Shown here: one piece after another, positions 49,407-62,292 of the stretch | Layout of the letters: each line of letters begins with the position of its first letter | How positions within the stretch are numbered: the stretch's first letter is position 1 | NCBI GenBank assembly: GCA_964035795.1 | Contig: OZ038321.1 | Location: 22,951,707 to 23,015,706, forward strand | Reading direction: 5' to 3' | Origin: Pterobdella sp. o SKG-2022 | Taxonomy: Eukaryota > Annelida > Clitellata > Hirudinida > Piscicolidae | DNA: 64,000 nt | Notes under the pieces: model-generated | Told to the model about the DNA's origin: nothing | The model's input: the letters and a program-made list of their open reading frames with translations, nothing else | Databases searched by the model: none | Made by a program: the position numbers and the translations under genes

Positions 49407-52260
49407 TTGTCTACTGAATTCGCTCTCCTCAATCCTAGGTCTACTCGTAGTAAAGCTTCTACTATACTCGATACTATCCTTTCTCTTAAACTTGACATTA
49501 TTGCATTGACGGAAACTTGGATTTCTGAAAACGCAGACAATGTCACAAAATATGACATTGTGCCTCATGGCTTTCATGTCTTGCACTCACACCGACCCAT
49601 TGGTAAACGGGGTGGAAGTATTTCTGTAATTTCCAGAAACTCCATTAGATTGGATGCCATTAAATCCCCGTCCCACTCTTTTTTTGAATCATTGACAGCC
49701 AAAGTGTCTTTCGTTACACTGTTTGTTTCTATCGGTGATCTACCGTCCTCCAAACACCGGCAATTTTATCTGCGAGCTCACGTCTCATCTCTATTTCCTT
49801 TATTCTCTTTCTTCAAAGTTTATATTGGCTGGTGATTTCAACACCCCAAATTGTACGTCTCATGACAACCCGCTTAGTGCTCTTTTACTTGAACTCGAGC
49901 TGGTCCAGCACATAGACTTCCCCACCCACAGACTTGGTAACATCCTTGACCTCATCATTACTCCAAAACCTAACAGTCATCTCATACAAGAAATCGGCAG
50001 AGAAACTTTTGACTCCAATCACTATCTTATTTTATGCAGTCTCAACCTCGCTCCTCCTCGCCTTCCCCCTCGCATTGTAATTTCCCGCTCCTTTGAAAAC
50101 TTTGATGATGTTGTCTTCGAGAAAGATCTCAGACATATTAATAATACACTAACTAACCTTTCTGATGTTCCAGTTGAAGAGTTTCTTACAACAATGAACA
50201 ACTCTTTTCAATCACTTATCGACCACCATACCCCTTTTTGCACCCACATCTTTCGCCCCAGCAGTCACTCCCACCACAAGCTATCCACTGACGCCATTGC
50301 CGCCAAAAGAAAAAGACGAAAACTTGAGAGAAAAATTTCTTTATTGTTAAGGTCATCCAAGCCTGTTCCAGCCAGTCTTCTTGCTGCCCTAAGGAAGCTC
50401 GGATGACTGCTCACGCTCTCATTTTTAAATCCCGTGCTGATTATTTTAACAACGTGCTTGCATCTGTCAAACCAAACTCGAAAGTTTTTTGGAAAACTGC
50501 CAACTCCATCCTACATAGATCTTCTCCTTCTCCGCCACGCAGCTCTTCAGAAGCTATCAATCTTGTGAATACCTTTAGTAGCTTTTTTAAAAAGAAAATC
50601 GCTTTTATTCACAAATCTTTGCCAACGTCCATTTTGCGCTGCACAGACCCTATTCTACTAGACAATCGAACACCACTCTCTTATTTTTCATTTTTCAGTA
50701 TTGAAGAAGTGAATAGGCTAATTCGCTCTTTACCCAACAAATCTTCTCCATTAGACTTAATCCCCACATCCACTTTAAAACGCTTTTCTCACCTCTTTGC
50801 TCCAATAATTTCCAAACTTACCAACTTGTCTTTTTCACAAGCAATATTCTTTGCCTCCTTTAAAACAGCATAAGTTCTCCCTTTGCTTAAGAAAGGCAAT
50901 TTGGACTCTACCATTCCTTCGAACTACCGCCCTATCTCTAACTTGAGCACCATTTCAAAAATTATCGAAGAACTCGTTCATTCCAGAATAACTTCTCACA
51001 TTTTATCATCTCCTAATTTTAATCTTTTCCAATCAGGATATCGCAAGCACCACTCAACAGAAACCACACTTTTACGCATCACTGACAGTCTTCGCAACAT
51101 CTGAGCTACTGAACATGCGGCCGTTTTGGTTTCGCTAGACCTTTCTGCTGCTTTTGACACTTTCGATCACAATATCTTAATTGATATTTTGAATAGACAC
51201 TTCAATATTTCTGATCTCGCTCTTTCTTGGTTTCGCTCTTACCTTTCTCAACGTTCTCAGTTCGTTAAAATGGACAATTTCTCTTCTCTTACATCACTCA
51301 ACTCAGGCATGCCGCAAGGCTCCGTTCTGGGACCAATCCTCTTCTCTCTTTATACATCACCCATATGTAGCATTATTGTACAGCACGACTCGCTTTTTCA
51401 CCAGTTCGCTGATGACATCACTCTTTTTACCGGAGTCTCTCACCCAGATCCTAGCCCCACTTCTTAAATTATCCAGTTGTCTTTCCGCTCTAAACTCCTG
51501 GTTTTCCCAAAGCCAACTGAAACTAAACCCTACTAAGAGTGAGGTGATGTTTGTCGGCAGCTCTCGTCTTTTAGCAAAATACAATCTCCCTTCTGTGGTA
51601 ACTCTCGACGGCACCACACTTCCTGTATCTTCCAAGCTCAAAATCTTAGGTGTCACCTTAGATTCAAATTTGAACTTTTCTCACTTTATTTCTCAAATAA
51701 TCCAATCTCCCAATTTCCATATCTATGCCATAAAACAAGTACGCAAATTTTTACCTCTTTCCACTGCCCTCTTTATCTCACTAGCTCTTTCCAGATTAGA
51801 CTACTGTAATTCTCTCCTTTGCGGGCAGCTAAACTATCTTTTATGCAAACTTCAAACCCTCCAAAACCACGTGGCCAAGACGGTTCTTCAAGCTGATTAT
51901 TTCAGCTCTTCCAGCAACTGTCTTGATCGTTTGGACTGGCTACCTGTCTCCCAAAGATGCAAGTTTAAATTACTTTGGCTCATTGCATGCACTCTCAAGC
52001 TTGAACAACCTGCTTATTTTTTTGATCTTTTGTCAATAAGACACACACGTCAACCACTCAGATCCTTGCACTCTGGTCTCCAGCTTCATCAACCTGTTTC
52101 TTCAGGCTTGTTTACTAGTCGCTCTTTTTTCACCAGGCTCCACGTCTGTGGAATTCACTTCCTTCTAACTTGCGCTCATTGCCTTCTCTCATGAACTTTC
52201 GCAAACTTGAAAACTCACTTATACCATCAACATCCCCAGTTATAATCTTTTACAAATCTT
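49407..52260 (+). pseudogene. LINE ORF2, AP endonuclease and reverse transcriptase, disrupted
   Basis: Endonuclease motifs in order: LDIIALTETWI, VIYRPPNTG, LAGDFN, HRLGNILDLIIT and SNHYLI, in two frames that switch near 49725. Reverse transcriptase motifs: NYRPISNLSTISKIIE, SGYRKHHSTETTLLRI, VSLDLSAAFDTFDH, GMPQGSVLGPILFSLY and the catalytic FADDITL (about 51403-51423). The thumb and C-terminal part follow (LDYCNSLL, DWLPVSQRCKFK), then LWNSLPSNLRSLPS in a shifted frame near 52150. Breaks: frameshifts near 49725, 50403, 51460 and 52140, TAA at about 50871, and TGA at about 51102. The reverse transcriptase sequence is otherwise well preserved, so insertion is fairly recent. Confidence 0.9.
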
Positions 52261-52308
52261 GAGCGCCTCTGAAGCAATCTTGAATTGATAACTATGCGCT
52301 ATAAAAAT

Positions 52309-52328
52309 CTTAATAATAATAATAATAA
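52309..52328 (+). repeat. (TAA)n LINE tail
   Basis: A short TAA repeat directly follows the LINE 3' end. Confidence 0.85.
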
Positions 52329-53358
52329 TGATTTTAGGAAAAATAAATTTGGTTTTGTGAAAAGATATTTCTATTTTAACTAATATTAGAATAAAGAATT
52401 TCAATTCTTCAAGCTAAAAAAATTTTGAATGAAAAAAAATTTTTAATTATTTTCAGAAATATAGGGGCTTGTGGGTTATCAGCCTCAAAAACGGGAATTT
52501 AAAAAATCAGTGTTTTTATCAGAACAAAGCTTTGTTTATATATTCAATTGATTGTTTTTTTATCCACATGAAAATAATAAATAAGGATTTTAAGCTCAAA
52601 ATATTGAAAATTCTCTGAAATATCGCTAAAATATTTTGGCAATGGGTGCAGCATGGTTTTGGATTCTGACAACCCGATCAACCTTCATATTATAATCAAT
52701 AGATATGATAATGTAACCCAATTGGGGCGATTTAATGGACGACTTTCTGAGTTTTTATTCCATTATGACATACGGCAGAAGTGAAGGAAGACGGATTTCA
52801 GTCATTTGTCACCATACACATATGTTTTGCGAGTCTTGAATTTTAAAACTAGATCATTATTTGAGTTATCTCCGTTCAAGTATTTGTGCATTTTATTCAA
52901 TTTTTCTTTAAAATATTATTTACAAGTTCCATAAGAGCTTCATATCGCTTTTCAAAGTTTAATCCATTTATTTTGTACTTTAGCACAAAGTAAAAATTTT
53001 TTTTCCATATAAGATAATTTGGTTTTTTTTAAATATTCGAAACTATTCGTTAAATTTTAAACTGAACTCAAAAGGAAATGGTTAATAAATAAAAGTTTTG
53101 GCACCTTGTTTAATTGAATACTCGCGAGTTAACACTTATTCTCTTCAACTCCATTTACTGCGAGTCGGAAACGCAACAAAGTTTTAATGTGATCAAATTG
53201 GTTCTTTTAAAATGGAAATAGCTTATATTATTGTTAAAATATATTTATTTTATACAAAACTTAAAATTTGAATTTAAAAAACTTCTTTATAATATCCTTC
53301 TCTTCTAAATTTTCTTGATGAGAACTCGATATAGAACAATTCAAATGACCTAACTACT

Positions 53359-53430
53359 AGGATTGACACATTTACGACTCAATGATGTGTCCAATCCTCT
53401 GATGATCAGAATGACAAAAGGCTCTTTGCA
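53359..53430 (+). repeat. Stem-loop followed by hammerhead-like short repeat
   Basis: aggattgacacat (53359-53371) pairs with atgtgtccaatcct (53385-53398) with one bulged base. Directly after it comes CTGATGA (53399-53405) and then caaaaggctctttg, which aligns with the dispersed hammerhead-like family. Confidence 0.4.
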
Positions 53431-53814
53431 CCCAGGTCCTTTTTCAGTTCAGTAAATGTGAACCTACTTCATATTGTTATCAAAAAACTCAACTCATTAA
53501 ATTTTGATGCTTTTAATGAATTTTTATCTCCGTGAAAGTCTTGTTTAAATAATTTTTTCAATTTTTATAATTTTTTATGTAGACTATTCCACTTCATTGG
53601 GATAAATGTTGCGTTCATAAATTTTCGATCATGAGAAGACTTGATGATCTATATGATTTTCAACAGAATCTTGTTTTGAATTTTATTTCATAAAAACTTG
53701 TCATTAAAAACATCAATAGTTAAAAACATGAAGGTTTGTGTGTATAAATAAAAATAATCAAAGTTAAAATTAAACATTACAACAAAATTTTAAGAAATTT
53801 TTATATTAAAAATC

Positions 53815-53815
53815 A

Positions 53816-53851
<36 letters not shown>

Positions 53852-53852
53852 A
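53815..53852. repeat. (TTA)n microsatellite
   Basis: About twelve TTA units downstream of the CCCH gene stop, in its probable 3' UTR or just beyond. Confidence 0.9.
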
Positions 53853-54308
53853 AACTTAAAATTACTAAGTTCTACAAACTCTTTAAATTCAAGTGAATTT
53901 ATAAGCTAAATAATAAGAATAAAAATAGCTTAATAGAAAACAAAAATATAACGCTAGAAAATTTTTTTTTAAGCTACGCGCTATAGAAATTTAGAAAATA
54001 TTTAAAAACTCCAATATCTTTACATAACCACACCAAACAATGATCAATTTACAATTTAAACTAACAATAAGCATCTGAACAAGAGCGTAAAATCTACATT
54101 ATCTATATACATACTTGAAACTTCATATGAAATATCACAAAATATTAAACGAAATTCCTCAATCTTACTATAAATACAAATTGAATTTTTTTACTATATT
54201 ACTAGAATTTAATTGAATATATATCATTGAACATTCGCGGTTTTATAAATCTAACTTAATTTCTAGACTAACATCATGTTTTTTGTCTTCTAGCCTAAAT
54301 CATTTTTT

Positions 54309-55878
54309 TCAACCATCTCTGACCTCTTCAGGAATAACACAAAGCTCATTGGGTGACTCAGCTCTTTCACAAGCTCCTCTGCTATCAATGGGGGAGTAGG
54401 GTCCAACAGACGATGGTGTTGAACTGAATGAAGGATTCAACGAGCCAAAACAGTATCCTGAATCATTAGTAGGCGTGAATGGTCTGTCTGAAGACTCCAA
54501 GACTTCTGTTTGAGTAGGGTCGTTGAGCACATGAGAAGGTTCTACTGGAGGTTTGGGCTTGGAGGATGTGTTTTGCTCATCATGGATAAAGTTGCACCTG
54601 GTTCCATATGTGCACAGTCCTGTGTTGAAGTACTCTCTGCAGGGTACTGTTCTGTACCTGGGATGAGTGGTGGATATATTTTGTGAGAGTTTTTGTTGAA
54701 ACAACAGTCTAAGTTATTTCTAGCTCAAAACACACAGCATGGTTTATCATGTTTTTGCGAAATTTATTTGAGAAGTTGATGCCACTAAGCAATAAATTTT
54801 CACAATTTTTCAATAAACTTCTCACTAAAATTTTTTTTAATATGGTCTCCATTCAAGTCATATTTTCCAAATTTGTTTCATGAGTTACCAAAATTTATCA
54901 ATCAAAAAAATTTTTCAAATCTTCTTTGAAGGTTAGGAAATTATGCAAAAAAATTCTTAGATTAAGTTATTAAGTTTTTCAATTACAATAAAAATAATTA
55001 AAACCCCATTTATTCATCATGTACCACTGAACGCCATTCTATCTAATCAGCCTATAAATCGTTAAAGAACACATTTAACCTGGGATGTCTGGTGACGGGT
55101 CTAAGTTCATGGTAACCATGAGAAAACTGGCACTTTCTGCCGTAGGGGCATGTTCCATTCTCCATGAACTTTCTACATAGCTCCGTCTTGTACCTCTCGT
55201 TCTTCGGAGCTTCTTTTGGGGTCTGAGTGGGAGATTGTTGATGGATTCGATATACTATTTTGAATATTATTTATACTTTTTTGTTTATTTGATGGTAATT
55301 TATTTATTGAATGCTTTTTCATAAAATTTTACTAATATTCTAGTTATCGAAACTTTAAAAATAAATTTAAGTAATTTCTGAAGTTTTAATTTAATAAATA
55401 TTCAAAAAATAAATTATAATGTTAAATTTAAAAGCAATATCAAAAACAAATGTAAACTTCAACAACCCCCTCTCAAAACCCTATCTCACCGAGCAGTTGT
55501 ACTCATTCTTCTTGCTGCTCCCCTTCGACACTGCCCTCAACAACGTTATGGAACTTTCCAGCATTGCGTTGTTCTGTGGCCAAGTTATCGCTTTCAATAT
55601 ATCATTTTTATTATGAATGAAAAAAAAAAAAATAATAATATAAAATAAAATTATATAAAAAATAACACTCTGAACCCAACCTGGTTCTTCATTGCCGAAA
55701 GGACCTTGAGAGCTTCAACACTTAACTCCTTCAAGGTCATATCTGGTTTGAAACTTCTGCTGAAGATTTGAGCGGTTTTCGAGGCTTTGTTCGAACTCTG
55801 TTTTTGAACGCTGAACTGTAAAGGACCTTGGGTGGAAGGAGAGTTTTTTTTGCATCGTTTTGCGTCTATTTCACTCAT
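54309..55878 (-). CDS. Tandem CCCH zinc-finger protein, TIS11/ZFP36 (tristetraprolin) family, spliced gene
   Basis: Proteins of this family bind AU-rich elements in mRNA 3' UTRs and recruit deadenylation machinery. Exons in transcript order: 55681-55878, 55490-55573, 55080-55222 and 54309-54657, giving 257 residues with all phases consistent. Finger 1 is C-x8-C-x5-C-x3-H, in [14 protein letters not shown] then [11 protein letters not shown]. Finger 2 is C-x8-C-x5-C-x3-H, in [10 protein letters not shown] then [10 protein letters not shown]. The fingers are 18 residues apart, exactly the family spacing, with [12 protein letters not shown] in between. The lead-in of finger 1 is the classic RYKTELC; that of finger 2 is RYRTVPC. 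The N-terminus (exons 1-2) and the Ser/Pro-rich C-terminus are not conserved. I do not see the C-terminal CNOT1-binding motif of vertebrate members. The ATG at 55878 is the first in frame. Confidence 0.92.
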
Positions 55879-57653
55879 TTTCAGTTTAATTTGTATTTCT
55901 AAATGAATTTAAAACACGTTATAAGTTACAGTTAAAAGTTGTATTAAAATAGTTTCATACAATGGTAGTTAAAACAATTGAAGTAACAACTTAAAAGATT
56001 AGAAAGGTAAAGTGAATTTCGTAAAGTTTCTAAAAAAGTTGAAATAGTCAAATTTAAAGGGAGATTATTGAGTAGAAGATTAATTATTTGGGTACTTAAA
56101 TGGGAAAGTAATTGAGGGTTGTACAACACTTTATATTTAAATATATCATCCTTTAATACCATACTATGATTTTAACGCATAATATCCTAAATACCATCAG
56201 CATACTAGGGTTATACCAGTAGTTAGCCATCATCATCATCGTTTATCGTCTTAATGGGGATAGACGAATGAATAAAAAATTTAGATAATTAATATTGAAT
56301 CATGAATTAATCTTTTTTCATAAATTAATTTATCACTTCATGAATTTGTTTATTGGTTCTTTAATTAAGAGCACAAAACTGAAATTTTGGTTTTTGCGGT
56401 TAAAATAAAGTTCTCGTTGTATTTGCCAAGCTAAATAAATTATTTTATGTAGAAAATTATTTTCACAGTTCGTTAAAAAAGGGTTTTATGTTCATTTTAT
56501 TTTTTAACAATTTTATGAATAATAATCAAATGAAGTTTGCTTTTAAATACCTTTCAAACTCTTTTAAAACTTTCCATACCCGATCATAAAAACATTTGAT
56601 GTGCAGAAAAATAAAAAACTTCAATAAAAACCTGTTTTCCGCTTCAAAATTCAAATATCGCAATTGTTTTTTTAATCTTCGGTTTTAAATCTTCATTTTT
56701 GCCATAATTACGTAAATAAGGTTTAAAAAGCTGAAGCATATTTGTGTTTGTGCGTAAAAGTACATATGATGCATCATTTTGAGTCACTTCAGCATATTTT
56801 ACCCTGTCGAAACAGTCAAAATAACATCATTAGTAACAATTACAATGTGTTTGCCCTGCACCAACCCGACTCTTTATTGCTGCTTCTGCAAATAAAATAC
56901 ACAACGGTTTTTTAACCTTTTTACTGATGTGAAGCTGTTTCATATGATGCCAAAACAAATTCTAGCGCCTATCTAGCAGATTTTCATCATTTATTTGGTA
57001 CTATATAAATTAATTTCCAAAGGTTAAAAACTTTTACATGTTCAGGTGAATTGTGGATGTTGTCCGTAAGTATGGCTGCATCAACTGTGCCTTATTATAA
57101 TTGCTTCATGCTTCAAGATAATTTCTTCTATTATTTACTATTTTTCATCACATCAAAACACTAAAGTGATAAAAAAAATCTTTAATTCTAGTTTTTCTTT
57201 TACGCAAATACAACTTTTCTCCAATGCCCCCGACCCCCTAGCTTTTGCGTCTTTTACACTAGTGATTGGTGTTGAGTCTTTTACGATGTGACGAGTAAAA
57301 TGGTGCCTGGTCTTCTTTGTTTTATATTTTTGAGTTTTCAAAAAGTTGAATTCAAGCTTTTTTTCATACTTTTTGTGTTTTAGGTATGGCAGGCTTCTTG
57401 TTTTTAAGTACGTTTCAGTTTGGTGACACGATTTTTTGAAAATAGCTTTTAAAATCTCTTATGTAGTTCCTTGTGAGACATGCAATAGATAAATGGTGTT
57501 TTAAATGTTCTATTTTTTTTTGTTTCTTCGGTTTTGAAGATTGTGTGTGGCACTATGCGGTTGTTTGTTGAGATGCATTCGTTTCAGAATAACATCAGCT
57601 TTGTTTTTACATCTCTTGAAACTGTGTCTTAGAAAACATTCGACAAAACTTTC

Positions 57654-57721
<68 letters not shown>

Positions 57722-57732
57722 ATATATATATA

Positions 57733-57772
<40 letters not shown>

Positions 57773-60700
57773 TTTTTTTCAACAATAATAGTAAAATCAG
57801 CCTACAACCAGATTTAAAAAACACTTATATATATATATTTTTTGTTGTTGTTGTTTATTCAATATGGATAACTTTTCGAAGACTCTGACTTTATATAATT
57901 AACTCTCTATAGAAGTCCCATTTTAAAATTTTATTAGTTTTAAATTGAGAGACATGAAAGATTTTATTTTTATTTTGAATAGTTAACTGATCACAAGCGA
58001 TTTATAATACATTTTGATACTCGTAATGGGACATGGGTAATCCTGTAAATGAATTGGAGATTTTGACAAACATTGTAGTATTAGCACAATTTGAAATTTG
58101 GTCTTATACAATTTAGAATAGGTGAAAGTTTACACTGCTGGCGTGAACTTAACGCTTACATTGAAAATAATTTCATGCGCAAATAAAAATGAGTTTTTTT
58201 TAAAAAAATCTTGGCATGAAACATCAGATTGGACCGATTTTTGTATTGCAACTGAAACTCTCTTATAAAAGATCGAGAAATTGTCAGAAATATCCACGGT
58301 TTAGAGCAAACAAAATGACTGAATGCCGTTACACGTAATGATGTAAGCGTAATCACATGGAAAAATAATTCGAATCGACATAATGTTCAAAAAATAATTC
58401 AAAATCCTAACACCTAACCAGGCACAAAAGTAAATGGCAAAAAAACTACAAAATCAACCTAGGTACAAACTTTATACGTTAAATGTCCCGCAAAACATAC
58501 CATCGTATTAAAACTTTTAAAGTTATTCATATTCATATAATACTCTTAAACTAAAATAAGAAGGATTTCAAATGAATAAAAAAAAGAGAAAAATAAGTGA
58601 CTTGAAATATAAGAGACAAACGAGAAAGCTTTGATCAAAATGATATATTGATGACCAGAGTTTTGACTTGAAAGGAATGTAACAGGCGATCATACAAACA
58701 TTAAAACACATCCAAAAGAACCAAAAATTCAAAAAATTCACATCTATTGGGTCTTAGCTACTAATACCCACAAATTCTGGTTGCTACAGTGATAAAGCAA
58801 TGAGAGCGTTTCCCCAAAAACACCCAATTATCGCTCAAAGCTTCTAATGAGCTACAAAATATTACAAAATAATTTGAGATTTCACTTGATATGTGGAAAA
58901 CGTTATCAAAGTCTGCTATTTTTATCACTTCCGTATGTCGACAATTTATATACAATATGATGCTGCTATCAAAATGCTACCATCATTTAATAATATTAAC
59001 TATATTCAATATTAAGTAGTTAATTATCATTGATAACAATATAAATAAGATTATTATTACTATTAATACTATAAAATTATTACTAGTTATTATATTTGTG
59101 ATAATAATTAATGCTAAATATGAAAAATTAATAAATAAGTTAAAAACTTAACAAACTACTCAACACCAAAGTTTTATTGCAAAGCTTTTTGCTACAAGTG
59201 TAACATTATCAATTACATACGTAAGGGAAAGCTTTTTAGTGCAAAATAAAACTTTCAATTTTGCCTAATTTTAGAATTCATTTTTGGAAGATTTAAAAAT
59301 AATTGAGAATAATCATCATGCTATTAAGTAAAACTTTCAGAGTCATTAAATGAGAAACAGAATAAAAGTGGGACTTTGATCGATATATACAAATGATCAT
59401 TAGAAAATGATTGCTAGCAGAGTTAAAGGGTAATTGCATATAAGATTCCTTGATATCACACACACCCTAATGATATCGTACATAAATTAAAATTAATACA
59501 CAAACACTCCATGCTGGTTTCACTTCTAAACACGTTCATACATCAACTATAATACACATTTCCATGCAATATTACGTTTGTATTAATATACACATTTTAA
59601 AGCGTCCAGATTTTGCTGCGAACAATAAGCGTGAGCCCAAGCCACATTGGTTGTATGTACAATATAGGAATTATGACGTTGCCAAATTAAATACTAACGC
59701 TTTTTGGTGATTTTTTGCGTTTTTAATGATGGTGAATGATTGCGATGTACCTTAAAATGCCTGTGAGATGATTATGCACAAAATGGAAGGGTTTTGGATT
59801 GAGTTGGTGTTGGACGACACTTTGGCTGGGAGTTATAAACTAAATACTGGATACATTCAACGAAAATATTAAATGGCACTATAAATTTGGTTGAATGGTG
59901 AATTGAATGTTACAAGATATAAAACGTCATTTGGGTATATTAAATATTAAAATACTCTCGTATGCGAAGCTGTAAAGTTAAAAAACTAAATTTGAATGAC
60001 TGAAAAGTTTTTGAGACAGTATTGTTGACTGAAAACTAGTTTAAAAGTGAAAAAGAAAAAAAATGGGAGATCTATGGTTGAGTGTGCTTTGCAAAATGTA
60101 TGAAAAATTGAATTAAATGTATGGATTTATGCGTGGAAAAACGCAAATAAAAAATAAATGAACGATGAAAAATAACAAATTAATTCCGTGTCTAAAAGTA
60201 TGAAAATCTTCGTTATGATTGAAAAAATTGAAATAAAAATAACAAAGATAAAGAGGTTTTTGCAATAAAATAGACACACATACTCTGCACAAGAATTAAT
60301 TAGCAAAGTAAAGAAACAAAACGTTAACGTCGAAGAAAAAGTTAATTTTGTTAATTTTTCTACTTAAAATTTTTTTTAATTAGTACAAAAATAATTAAAA
60401 AAAAATGTAAACTGAACGTTTCAATAAATCGTATCTTAAAAAATGGAAAAAAGATTGAACGTAAATGATGTAAATGTAATGAAAGATCTTCAATAGGATT
60501 AAATCAATACAGACGAAGCAATGTTGACATAATAAGGGTGGTCTTAATTACATATAAATTAATTCAAAACATATTTTATATGTAAACTAATTGATAAAGT
60601 GGGGATACATTCACGACGGGTCTTGCATCATTGATCAAATTTTTTAGCTTATTTCCTCAATATCAATAACCTTAATATCTCTAATTATTTTAAAGCTATT

Positions 60701-60925
60701 CTTCTTGTTAGTATATTTTGATTGTATATAACTAGTATTAAGATATACAAGTTTTATTATACACCAGGTAAAATAAAGGTTTATAATGCCTTACAAGCAG
60801 ACTTGCATCAATTATTAATTGTATAAAGTATATATAGTGATATTGAGCACATGTTATGATATTCATATTTTGATTGGTAGACACACACAATGCTTGAGAA
60901 TAAAGCGAATATAAACATATTAAAA
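55879..60925. other. Region between the CCCH gene and the SPSB-like exon
   Basis: No recognised gene. It contains the CCCH gene's upstream sequence, a GC-rich spot at 57220-57245, a long (AT)n tract at 57658-57770, and a possible hammerhead-like repeat copy at 58627-58661 (minus). A broken coding-looking stretch on the minus strand at about 57200-57600 could be an old transposon, but no domain is recognisable. Confidence 0.5.
57658..57770. repeat. (AT)n microsatellite
   Basis: About 110 bases of (AT)n with two single-C interruptions (tatatatc). Alternating Tyr/Ile frames through it are artefacts. Confidence 0.95.
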
Positions 60926-61053
60926 TCATTGGTAGAGTATCTGCATTTGAAGGCTCACAGGTAGTGGTAACTGCTGAATAGCTTCCATACTTTGCCTCTC
61001 CACTCTGGACCTTATCACCCTCCTACACAGGTCTCCCAACGAGGCTGGTTCGG
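60926..61053 (-). CDS. Terminal exon of an SPSB-like (SPRY and SOCS box) protein
   Basis: On the minus strand, after acceptor ctacaacag, the frame reads EPASLGDLCRRVIRSRVERQ, SMEAIQQLPLPVSLQMQILY, Q, stop. This is a SOCS box: the BC-box part SLGDLCRRVIR binds Elongin B/C, and the LPLP motif belongs to the Cul5 box. The spacing from CRR to LPLP and the ending LYQ match SPSB proteins, which are substrate adaptors of Cul5 or Cul2 ubiquitin ligases. Ankyrin-type SOCS-box proteins are less likely given EP...LCRR and the LYQ end. The intron phase leaves two bases to complete a codon. The SPRY exons are not in view and should lie at higher coordinates. Confidence 0.82.
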
Positions 61054-61757
61054 CTGTTGTAGTGTCATTCCGTTAACAATGGTTGTTAAAGCATTATAAA
61101 ATGTAATTATATAGTTTCGATGAAAGCAGCTGAGGCGCTAAAGATTTTAAAAGATGACATTTGAGATATGTACAATAAACTTGGATAATTGCGTGTTAAC
61201 ATTGATTACTGTGACTTTAGTGTAAGAGTAACTTATGTAATTTATGGTGTTTTGTAGTTTCGTATACAGATTGCTAGCAGAAAAATGAAAATGGGTTTAA
61301 AATTTAAAAGATCGAAAAGTATAACGTATTATTGAAACTTTGTAAACAGTGAAGTTTGATTACCACACAACCCTTTGAAGACTAAAGATTTGAATAAGGA
61401 TCAATTTATTGTACATATTTTTTTGTTAATCTTTCACAATAGGAACAAATATAATTAATGGTGATCCGTTTCAATTTTTAAAGTTATCTTATGAACCTAT
61501 TAATTCAAATATTTTTTTGGTTTTTGAAATTTTCAAATCAAGACAAAAAAGATATATTAACTTTCACCCAAATTAGAATCTTTGATTTTGACTTAAATAT
61601 CTATGATTAAATCTGTATATATTTAGAAATTTTCTCAATAACTGGTTATGATAAGCATGATCTTATCGAATTTTTTTAAAACAAAAAATGTATCTATATT
61701 TTCCTCATTTTGAAGATTCTAAAAACCATGAAATATCAGTTTTAATTTGATAATTAT

Positions 61758-61797
61758 CCCTTGATAATGTAAGCTAACCTTATGAAAAGCTTCGTGT
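61758..61797 (+). repeat. Dispersed short repeat, hammerhead-like family
   Basis: It reads cttgataatgtaag, then a ctaac loop, then cttatgaaaagcttcgtg. It is nearly identical to 12862-12900, about 49 kb away. Confidence 0.5.
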
Positions 61798-62236
61798 TAT
61801 TTAATAAATACTTTGTGTTTGTTGTCCTTACTTTTCAGGCTATTGTACTTCATACGGTTATAAGATTTCATTTTGCTCAGCATTTTACATATTCCTTCGT
61901 GAAATGAATATAGTCATTAGACCTCAAACTAAGATGGAGTACATTTTGAAAAATTTTTTGGTGAAAATAACTTTTATAAAAGCTTCTCATGATTTTTTAC
62001 AACAGTAATCAGGTCACTACATTCAGTCTGTTTTGGCTTCATAAATAGATGCTATGATTTTGAATGCGGTTTGAATCCTCAATATACTGAGAGTAGCCAA
62101 ATAAACTCATTCATAATATCTGCAATTTTCTATACTGATTTTCTCTATTTTCTCTAAGCTAGCGCTCCAAAACTGAAGTAGCTGCCTTCCACTATGAACA
62201 CAAGACCTCTCAAATTTCATATTGGATTGGAACTAC

Positions 62237-62292
62237 CTGCCATCCAGTTTAAATCTTCCATCTTGCGTTCGACGGCCATTTTTTGTTCCCTA
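62237..62292 (-). CDS. Candidate upstream exon of the SPSB-like gene
   Basis: On the minus strand, between acceptor cttccttag and donor gtagtt, an open frame reads MAVERKMEDLNWMA and ends one base into a codon. That fits the entry phase of the SOCS-box exon. Joined, it gives LNWMAAEP, loosely like the LNGLDPEP that precedes the SOCS box in SPSB proteins. The usual WGxCEI motif is absent, so this is weak. It could also be a leader exon or chance. Confidence 0.22.

Larger units (their letters stand above)
48140..52332 (+). mobile_element. LINE retrotransposon, L2/CR1-like group, nearly full length but disrupted
   Basis: The element has an ORF1 region, an endonuclease plus reverse transcriptase ORF2, and a 3' end reading tatgcgctataaaaatctt followed by (TAA)n. 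The GCGCTATA-type end with a short trinucleotide tail is typical of L2/CR1-group LINEs. At least six stops or frameshifts are visible in ORF2, so this copy is not autonomous. The true 5' end and target-site duplication are not resolved. Confidence 0.9.
52333..54308. other. Region between the LINE and the CCCH gene
   Basis: AT-rich, and includes the 3' UTR of the CCCH gene on the minus strand. It holds a stem-loop at 53359-53398, a hammerhead-like repeat copy just after it, and a (TTA)n tract at 53815-53852. Confidence 0.5.

Noticed and set aside
49065..49509. Overlapping plus-strand frames as separate host genes
   Set aside because: The zinc-knuckle frame is LINE ORF1, and the overlapping frame is its shadow before ORF2 begins.
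55419..55616. A plus-strand 65-codon frame
   Set aside because: It overlaps exon 2 of the minus-strand CCCH gene, which fits splice sites and phase on both sides.
57541..57888. A 115-codon plus-strand frame
   Set aside because: Its middle is the (AT)n repeat, read as alternating Tyr and Ile. No domain is seen.
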